Shown here: one piece after another, positions 1-8,503 of the stretch | How the letters are laid out: the number at the start of each line of letters is the position of its first letter | Numbering within the stretch: position 1 is the stretch's first letter | From: Arundinibacter roseus | Lineage (GTDB): Bacteria; Bacteroidota; Bacteroidia; Cytophagales; Spirosomataceae | Direction: 5' to 3' | DNA length: 64,000 nucleotides | Assembly: GCF_004348825.1 (NCBI RefSeq) | Contig: NZ_SMJU01000005.1 | Location: 62,001 to 126,000, forward strand | Position numbers and translations under genes: made by a program | The notes under the pieces: model-generated | Seen by the model: only the letters and a program-made list of their open reading frames with translations | What the model was told of the DNA's origin: nothing | Databases searched by the model: none

Positions 1-1674
1 GGTAGCGAGAGGCATACCTGCCGGAATTTTCTTCTCAGAAAACTGGTTGAGCGCAATTTTACGCACCCGCATCACTCGTTCCAGTTCATCCACGGCATTT
101 TCTCCTCCGTCCCACAGATGGGTTTTTGAGTGAGAACTTCCGGCGGGGCGGGCATCCTGATCGGTCAGAAACGCCTGCCCGCTTTTGAGGTACTCCTGAA
201 TAATGGCATTCAGCGAATCCGCCTCCTGACTGCCTTCCTCAAACTCCCTATAGGCATAATTGATCGCAATTTTATCCCACTCACCAATTCCGACAGCATA
301 GGCTTCTGTCAAATCCAGAGTCGTATCGTTCTTGATTTCTACGTGCGGATGTGGGTAGTCCATCACCGACGCCCGGGTACGGGTGCTTGCAATGTAGTTG
401 TGCGGTAGCCCAAGGGTATGCCCCACTTCATGAGCCGAGAGTTGCCTTAAACGGGCCAGAGAAAGCTCCATCATTTCGTCCGAAACGTCCTTTCCCTCTT
501 CGTATTTAGCTACCAATCCCTGTGCAATCAGGAAGTCCTGACGCACGCGCAACGAACCCAACGTTACTTTTCCTTTCAGAATCTCTCCCGTGCGTGGATC
601 CATGATGCTGCCTCCGTAGGACCAACCCCGCGTGGAGCGGTGCACCCACTGAATTAAATTATAGCGAATATCCATTGGATCGGCATCTGCTGGCAAAAGT
701 TTTACCTGAAACGCATTGATAAAACCGGCAGCTTCAAACGCATCGTTCCACCAGGCAGCGCCCTCCATCAGTGCCGACCGAATGGGCTCAGGCGTACCGG
801 GGTCCATATAATAGATAATGGGTTCTTCGGCCTCACTTCGGGCGGCTGTCGGATCCTTCTTTTTGAGTCGGTGGCGCACGGCATAGCTCTTGCTGAGCGG
901 GTCGCCTACGGGTGATGAATAATCATAAAACTCAATGCCATTGACACCTGAACGAGGATCAAAAGCACGGGTCTTATAATTTGCATCGGGCAACTGTACA
1001 AACGAATGGTGCTGATGCATAGTTACAGCGGTAGGTGTAGGCACCACCGAACGCAGGTAACCTCCGGGATTATCGCCTGTCAAAGTAATTATGGTTTCAA
1101 ACTCTGTATTTTGGGGAAAATTTTTGGTCCGATCCATGAAGAGTGCGGAGCGCGACCCATCCAGTTTGTAGCTTCCCTGCCGACTGCGACTGATGGCCTG
1201 TACAGCGCCTACGGCATCCTGCATCAGAAATGGTGTGAGTTCGACAAGCACCCGACCATCCGTTTCTGCGGCGATTTCAAATCCCCAATGCACCGAACGG
1301 GCGAAGGATTCTTCCACGGCTTTTTTTTCAAGCGGATCCTGACTCAGCGCCCGATACATGTAATTGGGCTCAACCATCAGGATTTTGGGACCGCTTCGCT
1401 GAAATTTTACAATGTGTTCGCTCCCAAGCCGCCCCCGATCCAGGCCAATATCATTGGAACCTACTCCTTGTGCAAGGGTTGGATAATACAGCAGTTCTGT
1501 GTCAAGCTGAGCAATTTCCAGCCAGATTTTGCCTTTCTTGGCATCCCAGTAAAAAGCCAAAAAACCTTCCTGCTTTTCCATTCCAGCGGTAAAGCTTTCG
1601 ATGGTTGAGGACTGAGCCCAAATCCCTGGACTTAGTAACAACAAAGTAAATAAGATAAAGGAGAATTTTCGCAT
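1..1674 (-). CDS. Zinc-dependent metalloprotease (DUF5117/DUF4953-type), C-terminus cut by window edge
   Basis: The reading frame starts at an ATG at 1674 and stays open for 558 codons to the left edge of the window, so the C-terminus is missing. Residues 1-21 form a signal peptide (MRKFSFILF start, cleavage after WAQ), so the enzyme is exported. Residues 415-425 read HEVGHTLGLPH, the metzincin zinc motif HExxHxxGxxH, which gives the catalytic glutamate and three histidine ligands. The long N-terminal part resembles the DUF5117/DUF5118 region of large zinc-dependent metalloproteases common in Bacteroidota, which are usually 800 residues or more. Roughly 250-300 residues are therefore probably outside the window. 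Nothing upstream looks co-transcribed. The protease assignment is strong; the substrate is unknown. Confidence 0.88.
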   Translation of the reverse strand, partial: MRKFSFILFTLLLLSPGIWAQSSTIESFTAGMEKQEGFLAFYWDAKKGKIWLEIAQLDTELLYYPTLAQGVGSNDIGLDRGRLGSEHIVKFQRSGPKILMVEPNYMYRALSQDPLEKKAVEESFARSVHWGFEIAAETDGRVLVELTPFLMQDAVGAVQAISRSRQGSYKLDGSRSALFMDRTKNFPQNTEFETIITLTGDNPGGYLRSVVPTPTAVTMHQHHSFVQLPDANYKTRAFDPRSGVNGIEFYDYSSPVGDPLSKSYAVRHRLKKKDPTAARSEAEEPIIYYMDPGTPEPIRSALMEGAAWWNDAFEAAGFINAFQVKLLPADADPMDIRYNLIQWVHRSTRGWSYGGSIMDPRTGEILKGKVTLGSLRVRQDFLIAQGLVAKYEEGKDVSDEMMELSLARLRQLSAHEVGHTLGLPHNYIASTRTRASVMDYPHPHVEIKNDTTLDLTEAYAVGIGEWDKIAINYAYREFEEGSQEADSLNAIIQEYLKSGQAFLTDQDARPAGSSHSKTHLWDGGENAVDELERVMRVRKIALNQFSEKKIPAGMPLAT

Positions 1675-1830
1675 AGCATCATCAATTAGGCAAAGTTAAG
1701 GGGTTGAATATACTCTAATTTCACACACTTCGCCACCTATTGCTATACGTGAGGGGAGGTTTATAAAATTTATTGTAAAAAATATCGGGATTATGAAAAT
1801 CAGGTTCAGAAAAACGCTCCTGTCAATGAA

Positions 1831-2271
1831 AGGGTAAAGAACTACGTTCACCTGATTTTTAGCACAAAACATCGATACCCTTTTATCGATACCTTCATTG
1901 AGTTGAAATTACATATGTATCTGGGTGGCATTTGCAACGCGCTTGGCTGTCAGGTAATTGTTGTTGGTGGCTACACAGATCATGTGCACATACTGTGTAT
2001 GCTTTCAAAAAAGATCGCTTTGATGAAATTATTGGAGGAGGTAAAATCTCATTCTTCTAAATGGATTAAGACAAAAGGTGAGCGATTTCATGATTTTTAT
2101 TGGCAGAATGGCTATGGTGCTTTTTCTGTAAGCCCTTCCGACATTGACCGGGTAATCGTGTATATCGCCAATCAACACATACACCATGGCAAAAAAACGT
2201 TTCAGGAAGAATATCGCGCCATACTCAAAAAATATAATGTGGCGTACGATGAAAGGTATGTGTGGGATTAA
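1831..2271 (+). pseudogene. IS200/IS605-type Y1 (HUH) transposase remnant without a start codon
   Basis: Translated in frame, this segment reads as an almost complete Y1 transposase of about 145 residues: an N-terminal strand (YVHLIFSTKHRYPFI), the HUH motif DHVHIL, the segment WQNGYGAFSVSPSDIDRV, and YIANQHIHH whose tyrosine is the likely nucleophile. It ends with the usual family C-terminus (YDERYVWD). The frame is open upstream back to 1753 but has no ATG, GTG or TTG before the homologous part. The first possible start is a TTG at 1903, inside the conserved domain, after the first beta strand. The start was probably lost, so I call it a decayed element. It lies directly upstream of a hairpin-rich repeat array, as expected for a REP-associated transposase (RAYT) and its targets. 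It could still be translated from TTG 1903 as a 122-residue protein. Confidence 0.75.
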
Positions 2272-2296
2272 TTATTTATCGACAACGCCGCTCACA

Positions 2297-2859
2297 AAAC
2301 CGTCATACAACATGCCCAAAAATCATAGGGTTGCACCCTATGCTAATAGATTTCGCCCAGCCCTGAAAGGGCGATAGATGCCAGCGATGGGTGAAGCCCA
2401 TCGGTAACAGCGTACGAAACCCATCGGAAACACCGAATGAAACCGTCATACATGCCCAAAAATCATAGGGTTGCACCCTATGCTAATAGATTTCGCTCAG
2501 CCCTGAAAGGGCGATAGATGCCAGCGATGGGTAAAGCCCATCGGTAACAGCGTACGAAACCCATCGGAAACACCGAATGAAACCGTCATACATGCCCAAA
2601 AATCATAGGGTTGCACCCTATGCTAATAGATTTCGCCCAGCCCTGAAAGGGCGATAGATGCCAGCGATGGGTAAAGCCCATCGGTAACAGCGTACGAAAC
2701 CCATCGGAAACACCGAATGAAACCGTCATACATGCCCAAAAATCATAGGGCTGCACCCTATGCTAATAGATTTCGCCCAGCCCTGAAAGGGCGATAGATG
2801 CCAGCGATGGGTAAAGCCCATCGGTAACAGTGTATGAAACCCATCGGAAACACCGAATG
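2297..2859. repeat. Tandem array of four 140-bp REP-like units
   Basis: Units begin with CATGCCCAAAAATCATAGGG at 2311, 2451, 2591 and 2731, an exact 140-bp period. The fourth unit is cut after about 129 bp, and a short partial unit lies at 2297-2310. Units differ at only a few positions. Each contains three short inverted repeats: CATAGGG-5 nt-CCCTATG, GCCCT-GAA-AGGGC, and CGATGGG-5 nt-CCCATCG followed by a further direct CCCATCG. This hairpin-dense layout is typical of REP/BIME-like elements mobilised by Y1 transposases, and a transposase remnant sits 25 bp upstream. No spacers are present, so it is not a CRISPR array. It ends about 100 bp before the CBS-domain gene and may influence that gene's transcription. 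Confidence 0.88.
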
Positions 2860-2961
2860 TTTACCGAACCTCAATCACAATTTTCGTTGACATTCCTCAT
2901 GTTTTCAATACCAACGGTCCTCTACATTTGCCATAGTTATTCACTTAATCAAACAATCAGT

Positions 2962-3381
2962 ATGAAACGCCGCGAACCTATTTCCCATATCATGACCAAC
3001 AACGTCCTAACGGTTTCTGTAACCGACGATTTACAGGAAGTTGTAGATTTGTTAAATCATAAAAAAATCAGGCATGTACCCGTAGTCGAAGGAGATTCAA
3101 TTGTAGGGATGATTAGCCGGACCGACATGAATCGCCTTACGTTCAGTTCTTTATTTGAAGGACAGGAAGGTGCCGATGAAGCTATCCTGACGATGCTTTC
3201 GATATCGCAGGTAATGACCCACAAACCGCGGGTGGTAAAGGCCGATCAGATCATCCGGGATGTAGCCGAAATCTTCACTGAGGAAGAATTTCACGCCCTT
3301 CCGGTGCTAGATGAAAACGATAAACTTGTAGGAATCGTGACCACGACGGACCTAATCAAATATATGCTCGAACAATACTGA
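2962..3381 (+). CDS. CBS-domain pair protein
   Basis: The 139-residue protein consists almost entirely of two CBS motifs, roughly residues 5-60 (MTNNVLTVSVTDDLQEVV to VGMISRTDM) and 80-136 (VMTHKPRVVKADQIIRDV to VGIVTTTDLIKY). Such Bateman modules bind adenine nucleotides and act as energy or ligand sensors, but the partner here is not evident. I chose the ATG at 2962 because the frame upstream of it (open from 2830) runs into the repeat array and encodes nothing conserved. The gene stands alone between the repeats and the photolyase gene. Its function beyond ligand sensing is unknown. Confidence 0.88.
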   Translation: MKRREPISHIMTNNVLTVSVTDDLQEVVDLLNHKKIRHVPVVEGDSIVGMISRTDMNRLTFSSLFEGQEGADEAILTMLSISQVMTHKPRVVKADQIIRDVAEIFTEEEFHALPVLDENDKLVGIVTTTDLIKYMLEQY

Positions 3382-3474
3382 GCCATAAGTTGATAGATTG
3401 TCTGGCACCTGCTTTTTGAAACAATCCGACTTTTGTCAGGTTACGAATACTTAACCGTTTCGTAACCTTTTTTT

Positions 3475-4803
3475 ATGTCTAAATCCCGCGTAGCTATTTT
3501 TTGGTTCCGTCGCGACCTGCGTTTACACGACAACGCTGGTTTGTATCATGCCTTGAAATCGGGCTTTCAGGTGTTGCCGCTATTTATTTTTGATCGGGCA
3601 ATCCTCGATGAATTAGAAGAAAAACAGGATCGAAGGGTAGAGTTTATTGCAAACGCTTTATCCGATATGCAGCAACAGCTAAAGGGACTAAATTCTTCGC
3701 TGATGGTGAAGTACGGTTTCCCGGAAAACATCTGGCAGGAACTCAGTGAAGATTTTGATATTCAGGCTGTTTATACAAATCATGACTACGAACCTTATGC
3801 TCAGACAAGAGACAAAGCCGTAGCGAATTTATTGAAAGAAAAAGGCATACCGTTTCATTCCTTCAAGGATCAGGTTATTTTTGAAAAAGAAGAAATCCTT
3901 TCGGGACAAAACACGCCTTACACCGTTTTTACTCCGTACAGTCGAAAATGGAAAGAAAAGCTGAATCAGGCCTCAGAAACCGGATTTTACACCAAAGCCT
4001 ACCCTACCGAAAAGTATTACGATTCCTTTTTTAAAAGTCCCGCTTTACCACTTCCATCTCTTGCCGAAATGGGTTTTGAAGCCGTAGGAGAAGCATTTCC
4101 TACCGCTGGCATTCGTAGGGAGTTGTTGGAAAAGTACCACGATCTTCGTGATTTCCCCGGCGTACCCGGCACCTCCCGGTTGAGTGTACATTTGCGCTTC
4201 GGCACGGTCAGTATACGGGAATTGGCCCGCAAAGGACTTGCGCACAGTCAAACCTGGCTCAACGAGCTCATTTGGCGCGATTTTTATCAGCAAATACTCT
4301 GGAACTTCCCACATGTAGGAGAAGGAAAGGCTTTTCGCCCTGAATATGACCGAATCGGCTGGCGTAAAGATGTGGCCGATTTTGACGCCTGGTGCGCGGG
4401 CAAAACGGGCTACCCGCTCGTAGATGCGGGCATGCGGGAACTCAACGCAACTGGATTCATGCACAACCGGGTTCGGATGGTCACAGCTAGTTTTTTGGTC
4501 AAACATTTGTTGATTGACTGGCGATGGGGAGAGGCTTATTTTGCCAAAAAACTCCTTGATTATGACCTTGCCTCCAACAACGGCGGCTGGCAATGGGCGG
4601 CTGGCTCCGGGACAGATGCCGCTCCCTATTTCCGGATTTTTAACCCTACGACTCAAGCTCAAAAATTTGACCCTCAGCGCCTATATCTCAAAAAGTGGAT
4701 TCCTGAACTTAACAGTTTAAGCTATCCCAATCCTATGGTTGATCATGCGTTTGCACGTGAACGTTGCCTACGCGTGTACAAGCAGGGTTTAGGAAAAGAA
4801 TAA
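3475..4803 (+). CDS. phr: Deoxyribodipyrimidine photolyase / cryptochrome family
   Basis: This 442-residue protein has the usual class I photolyase length. The N-terminal alpha/beta domain starts with IFWFRRDLRLHDN, the antenna-binding fold. The C-terminal helical FAD domain contains TSRLSVHLRFG, LIWRDFYQQIL, and NNGGWQWAAGSGTDAAPYFR followed by IFNPTTQ, the signature around the flavin and the substrate pocket. It should use blue light to split cyclobutane pyrimidine dimers in DNA. A cryptochrome-like signalling role cannot be excluded from sequence. It starts at ATG 3475, about 90 bp after the CBS gene, and may be transcribed with it. A 280-bp AT-rich spacer with no recognisable gene follows (4804-5083). 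Confidence 0.93.
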   Translation: MSKSRVAIFWFRRDLRLHDNAGLYHALKSGFQVLPLFIFDRAILDELEEKQDRRVEFIANALSDMQQQLKGLNSSLMVKYGFPENIWQELSEDFDIQAVYTNHDYEPYAQTRDKAVANLLKEKGIPFHSFKDQVIFEKEEILSGQNTPYTVFTPYSRKWKEKLNQASETGFYTKAYPTEKYYDSFFKSPALPLPSLAEMGFEAVGEAFPTAGIRRELLEKYHDLRDFPGVPGTSRLSVHLRFGTVSIRELARKGLAHSQTWLNELIWRDFYQQILWNFPHVGEGKAFRPEYDRIGWRKDVADFDAWCAGKTGYPLVDAGMRELNATGFMHNRVRMVTASFLVKHLLIDWRWGEAYFAKKLLDYDLASNNGGWQWAAGSGTDAAPYFRIFNPTTQAQKFDPQRLYLKKWIPELNSLSYPNPMVDHAFARERCLRVYKQGLGKE

Positions 4804-5083
4804 ATTCACTTTCTGTTACATTTCTATATTTACCTGGCTCGTCTGTGTTGATTATTACAAAGATGCATGGTAGATTAGCATTCTTTTTTCACCATTCTTT
4901 ATTGAAAAATTTTTCAAAAGCAATCTGCTTTTCATTTTTTATTAACTTCTATATACTCTAAAATTCATTTTTAAGTATACATAAATCTTATTAATTAATA
5001 CTTATTTAAAGAATCCCTACTCAAATCTTTATGATTCTGACCTATACATCTACTAAACTGTCTATCTTAGGCTTATTCTGATT

Positions 5084-7441
5084 ATGAATTTACGAATGAT
5101 CAGAATGTTGCTATTTTTGGTAGCTTTTTGTTTGCCCCAGTTCAGCTGGGCTAATGCCGTTTTGCGCGGAAAAGTGATTGACGAAGCCACGCAGCAACCT
5201 ATTCAGGGAGTTTCGGTTATGATTCTGGAATCTAAAAAAGGAACAATTACCGATCAAAATGGCGAATATTCTATTACGCTTCCCCTCGGTGATTATACCA
5301 TCCGATTCAGCGCTATTAGCCATTATAACCTGGCCAGGAATATTGAACTTACTGACAACCTGACGCTTAATATTTCCATGCGCCCACTGGTTAACAACCT
5401 GGACGAACTGCAAATCAGCGGCCGCCGCGACGATGCCAACGTCCGCAGCACTGAAATGAGCGTTGTACGGTTGAATATTGCCGCACTTAAAAAAATTCCG
5501 GTGGTTTTTGGCGAAGTCGACATCATCCGTGCCCTGATGTTACAACCGGGCATCAACAGCGTGGGCGAAGGCGCTGGCGGCTTCAACGTGCGCGGCGGGC
5601 GTGTAGATCAAAATCTGGTGCTGCTCGACGGTGCTCCGCTTTTCAATACGTCGCATTTACTGGGCTTTTTCTCAAATCTGAATCCTGATGTAACCCAGGA
5701 CGCTACTTTATATAAGGGAAATATTCCGGCCCGTTACGGCGGACGGCTCTCCTCGGCACTTGTTCTGAACAGCAAAAGCGGCAACACCGACCGTTGGAAT
5801 GTACAGGGCGGCGTTGGCACAATCAGCAGCCGGGTGGTGGTAGATGGCCCCCTGATCGGGCGAAAGCTGACGCTGATGGCGGGTGCGCGAGTGGCCTATC
5901 CGGGCGTCATAATCAAGCTGTTTCCAGATTTATTTGAGGGCAATAAAGCCAATTTTCATGATTTGAATGCCAAGCTGACGTTTCAACCCAACGACCGCCA
6001 CCGCGTGACACTTTCGGGCTATCGCAGCTATGACCGTTTTAAATTCCCGGCGGACACCCTGTTTGGCTGGCAAAGCGGCACATTGGCCATGCATTGGAAT
6101 ACTTTTTTGAGCGACAAACTAACGACCTCCGTTTCGTTGCTTCAAAGTACCTACAACTTTCAGGTAGATAGTCCGAAACAATTCACTGACTTTACGCTTA
6201 CCTCAACGATCCGGCAGCGGGAGGCCAACGCCGGGCTGGTTTTTTCGCCAACGGCCAACCATAAACTGGAAGTAGGAACTGGCTATATTCAGTACCGCAT
6301 CAGCCCCGGCAACCTCGCTCCGCAAACTTCTGAATCGAGCATTCGTCCACTACAAATCGAAACCGAATATGGGGGCGAATTTAGCGCACATATCCAGGAA
6401 GAATGGACCATTAATTCGTCGTTGACACTCACCGCCGGGCTGCGCTACGTGCAGTTCAAAACATTGGGCCCGTACACGCAGTATGCCTACGAGGCGGGCG
6501 TACCGACAAGCCCCGAAACGGTGCAGGATTCGGTGGTTTTTGGCGATGGCCAAACGGTACAAACCTATGGTGGCTGGGAGCCACGGTTGGCCCTGAAGAT
6601 TGGCCTCGGCAGTCGGCAATCGTTAAAGCTTAGCTACAACCGCTCGCGGCAATTTCTGCATCTGATTTCCAATACCACGGCGATGTCGCCGGTCGACTTC
6701 TGGAAATTAAGTGACCCATTCATTCCTCCACAACTGTCTGATCAATACGCAATTGGCATATTCAGAAACTGGGCTGACAACAGCATCGAAACCTCGGTAG
6801 AAGGCTATTACAAGGATATTTCGAATTTGGTAGAATACCGAAATGGTGCCGAACTACTCCTGAACCCCTACCTCGAAACATCGCTTTTGAGTGCTTTCGG
6901 GAAATCGTACGGAGTAGAATTTACGGTCAATAAAAACAAAGGCAGACTTACCGGATCGCTCAATTATACCTATTCGCGAGCGCTGATTTCTACCAAAACT
7001 GAATTTCCCGGCGAGGCCATCAATGAGGGGGAATGGTACCCGTCTCTTTTTGATCGTCCGCACGTGGCGAATTTAACCGGCGGCTATAACCTGGGAAAAG
7101 GCTGGACGTACTCGTTCAATTTTACGTACTCTACGGGCCGGCCCAATACGTACCCTGACGGGCAATATTTGATCAATACCTTGCCCGTGGTCAACTATTC
7201 CAGACGAAATGCGGATCGTTTGCCGGACTATCACCGGCTTGATATGTCGTTTAGCTACGACACCCGACGCAACCGCGAACAAACAAAATATAGCGTGTGG
7301 GTCTTTTCATTTTATAATTTTTACGGAAGAAAAAATCCCTACTCCATCTACTTTACCAATTATCGGTCAGCTCTACGCTCCTATCAGCTAACCGTTTTTG
7401 GCAGTATCATCCCTTCGCTAACCTGGAATTTTAAGTTTTGA
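5084..7441 (+). CDS. TonB-dependent receptor with N-terminal carboxypeptidase-regulatory-like domain
   Basis: The 785-residue protein begins with a signal peptide (MNLRMIRMLLFLVAF to SWANA). A CarboxypepD_reg-like beta-sandwich follows at about residues 27-105 (LRGKVIDEATQQPIQGVSV). Next comes a plug domain (about 130-230, with GGFNVRGGRVDQNLVLLDG), then an outer-membrane beta-barrel with many aromatic strand ends to the C-terminus. It should import a large substrate across the outer membrane using TonB energy. The next gene, a DUF4249 lipoprotein, starts 8 bp downstream, a pairing often seen in Cytophagales. No SusD homologue follows, so this is not a classical Sus glycan locus. Alternative starts exist at 5096 and 5105. 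Confidence 0.92.
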   Translation: MNLRMIRMLLFLVAFCLPQFSWANAVLRGKVIDEATQQPIQGVSVMILESKKGTITDQNGEYSITLPLGDYTIRFSAISHYNLARNIELTDNLTLNISMRPLVNNLDELQISGRRDDANVRSTEMSVVRLNIAALKKIPVVFGEVDIIRALMLQPGINSVGEGAGGFNVRGGRVDQNLVLLDGAPLFNTSHLLGFFSNLNPDVTQDATLYKGNIPARYGGRLSSALVLNSKSGNTDRWNVQGGVGTISSRVVVDGPLIGRKLTLMAGARVAYPGVIIKLFPDLFEGNKANFHDLNAKLTFQPNDRHRVTLSGYRSYDRFKFPADTLFGWQSGTLAMHWNTFLSDKLTTSVSLLQSTYNFQVDSPKQFTDFTLTSTIRQREANAGLVFSPTANHKLEVGTGYIQYRISPGNLAPQTSESSIRPLQIETEYGGEFSAHIQEEWTINSSLTLTAGLRYVQFKTLGPYTQYAYEAGVPTSPETVQDSVVFGDGQTVQTYGGWEPRLALKIGLGSRQSLKLSYNRSRQFLHLISNTTAMSPVDFWKLSDPFIPPQLSDQYAIGIFRNWADNSIETSVEGYYKDISNLVEYRNGAELLLNPYLETSLLSAFGKSYGVEFTVNKNKGRLTGSLNYTYSRALISTKTEFPGEAINEGEWYPSLFDRPHVANLTGGYNLGKGWTYSFNFTYSTGRPNTYPDGQYLINTLPVVNYSRRNADRLPDYHRLDMSFSYDTRRNREQTKYSVWVFSFYNFYGRKNPYSIYFTNYRSALRSYQLTVFGSIIPSLTWNFKF

Positions 7442-7449
7442 ATCAGCCC

Positions 7450-8499
7450 ATGAAACCTACCATATCCCGACTTTTGCTAGTACTGAGTTTGCCTTTGGGT
7501 ATTCTGATGAGCTGCATTGAGCAAATCAAGGTGCCCGTTCGTACCGAAGCACCCATTTTGGTAGTGGACGGTGGCATCACCAATTTGCCTGAGCCTTATC
7601 AGGTACGAATTACACAGACGGGTACATTTAACCTACCCAGCGAAGCCTACGAAAAACTTGCCGTACGTAATGCGCAGGTTCTGATTGAAGAAGTAGAAAG
7701 CGGGCGAATGGTGAGCCTTTTTCCGGTAGAAACCGAGCCGGGCCTTTACCGTACTGCGGACCCTGATTTTGTGGGAAAAATCGGAAATTCGTACCTGATT
7801 CATATTACAACCCAGGACAATAAAAGCTTTCAGTCTGTTCCTGAACGCATGTTGGCTGCGCCGCCCATCAAATCTCTAACGGCTCGGTTTTCTGACCAAC
7901 GGGCTATCGTCAATGACACGCCGTTTGGCTATGAGATTTTTCTGGAAACGGACGACCCGGCGGAGCAGGAAAACTACTACCGTTGGACGGCTTTTGGCTA
8001 TATACGCCGCGAGTCTGCTGGGGTTCTCACATTTGGGGGGAATCTTTGGTATAAATTCTGCTGGACACCCGTTTTTGACAATTCTATCACGATTAGTTCT
8101 GATGCATTTACCAATGGTGCGCCAATTCGGGAGCAGCAGGTTTATCGCTCGCCAATTTATACCGTAGGAAAACACTTTATCGAAGTCCGGCAACATGCCC
8201 TTAGCCGCGAGGCCTACCAATATTGGCGCAGATTTAACGATCAGCGCGAGCGCATAGGTACCATTTTCGATCCTTTGCCCTCTCCCATCATTGGCAATAT
8301 TTTTAATGCTGAAAATCCTCAGGAACGTGCTCTTGGCTATTTTTCAGCCACCGGCATCAGCACCAAACGGCTCATCGTGCCGGGCGATACGCTGTCGACG
8401 CCCCTTTTAAACATCGAAACCAGTCGTTTCATCGCTCCGGGTGACTGCCGGCGGGCATTTTTTCAGGGTTCGGAAGAAAGGCCGGTTGGCTGGGAATAA
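7450..8499 (+). CDS. DUF4249 family lipoprotein
   Basis: The frame is open from a TTG at 7438, but the ATG at 7450 gives a proper lipoprotein signal peptide (MKPTISRLLLVLSLPLG then ILMSC), with the lipobox cysteine at residue 22. The 349-residue protein matches the Bacteroidota DUF4249 family: an N-terminal Ig-like part (VVDGGITN, PEPYQVRITQTG) and a C-terminal part with conserved cysteines (FCWTP, GDCRRAFF). These proteins normally accompany a TonB-dependent receptor, as here, and are presumed to be surface or periplasmic accessory factors. Its stop codon lies 4 bp from the stop of the convergent gene, inside a small perfect palindrome at 8495-8508. Confidence 0.88.
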   Translation: MKPTISRLLLVLSLPLGILMSCIEQIKVPVRTEAPILVVDGGITNLPEPYQVRITQTGTFNLPSEAYEKLAVRNAQVLIEEVESGRMVSLFPVETEPGLYRTADPDFVGKIGNSYLIHITTQDNKSFQSVPERMLAAPPIKSLTARFSDQRAIVNDTPFGYEIFLETDDPAEQENYYRWTAFGYIRRESAGVLTFGGNLWYKFCWTPVFDNSITISSDAFTNGAPIREQQVYRSPIYTVGKHFIEVRQHALSREAYQYWRRFNDQRERIGTIFDPLPSPIIGNIFNAENPQERALGYFSATGISTKRLIVPGDTLSTPLLNIETSRFIAPGDCRRAFFQGSEERPVGWE

Positions 8500-8503
8500 A
8501 CGT

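Noticed and set aside
1006-1608. 200-codon plus-strand frame
   Set aside because: It is antisense to the metalloprotease, whose frame holds the zinc motif and signal peptide.
2186-2377. 63-codon frame running from the transposase into the first repeat unit
   Set aside because: Its second half is translated REP-like repeat (RPALKGR ending) and it overlaps the transposase in another frame; such repeat-derived frames are spurious.
2297-2859. CRISPR array
   Set aside because: Units are 140 bp and directly tandem, without unique spacers, and no cas genes are present.
2830-2961. N-terminal extension of the CBS protein
   Set aside because: The extra 44 codons come partly from the last repeat unit and are not part of a CBS domain; the ATG at 2962 starts the conserved protein.
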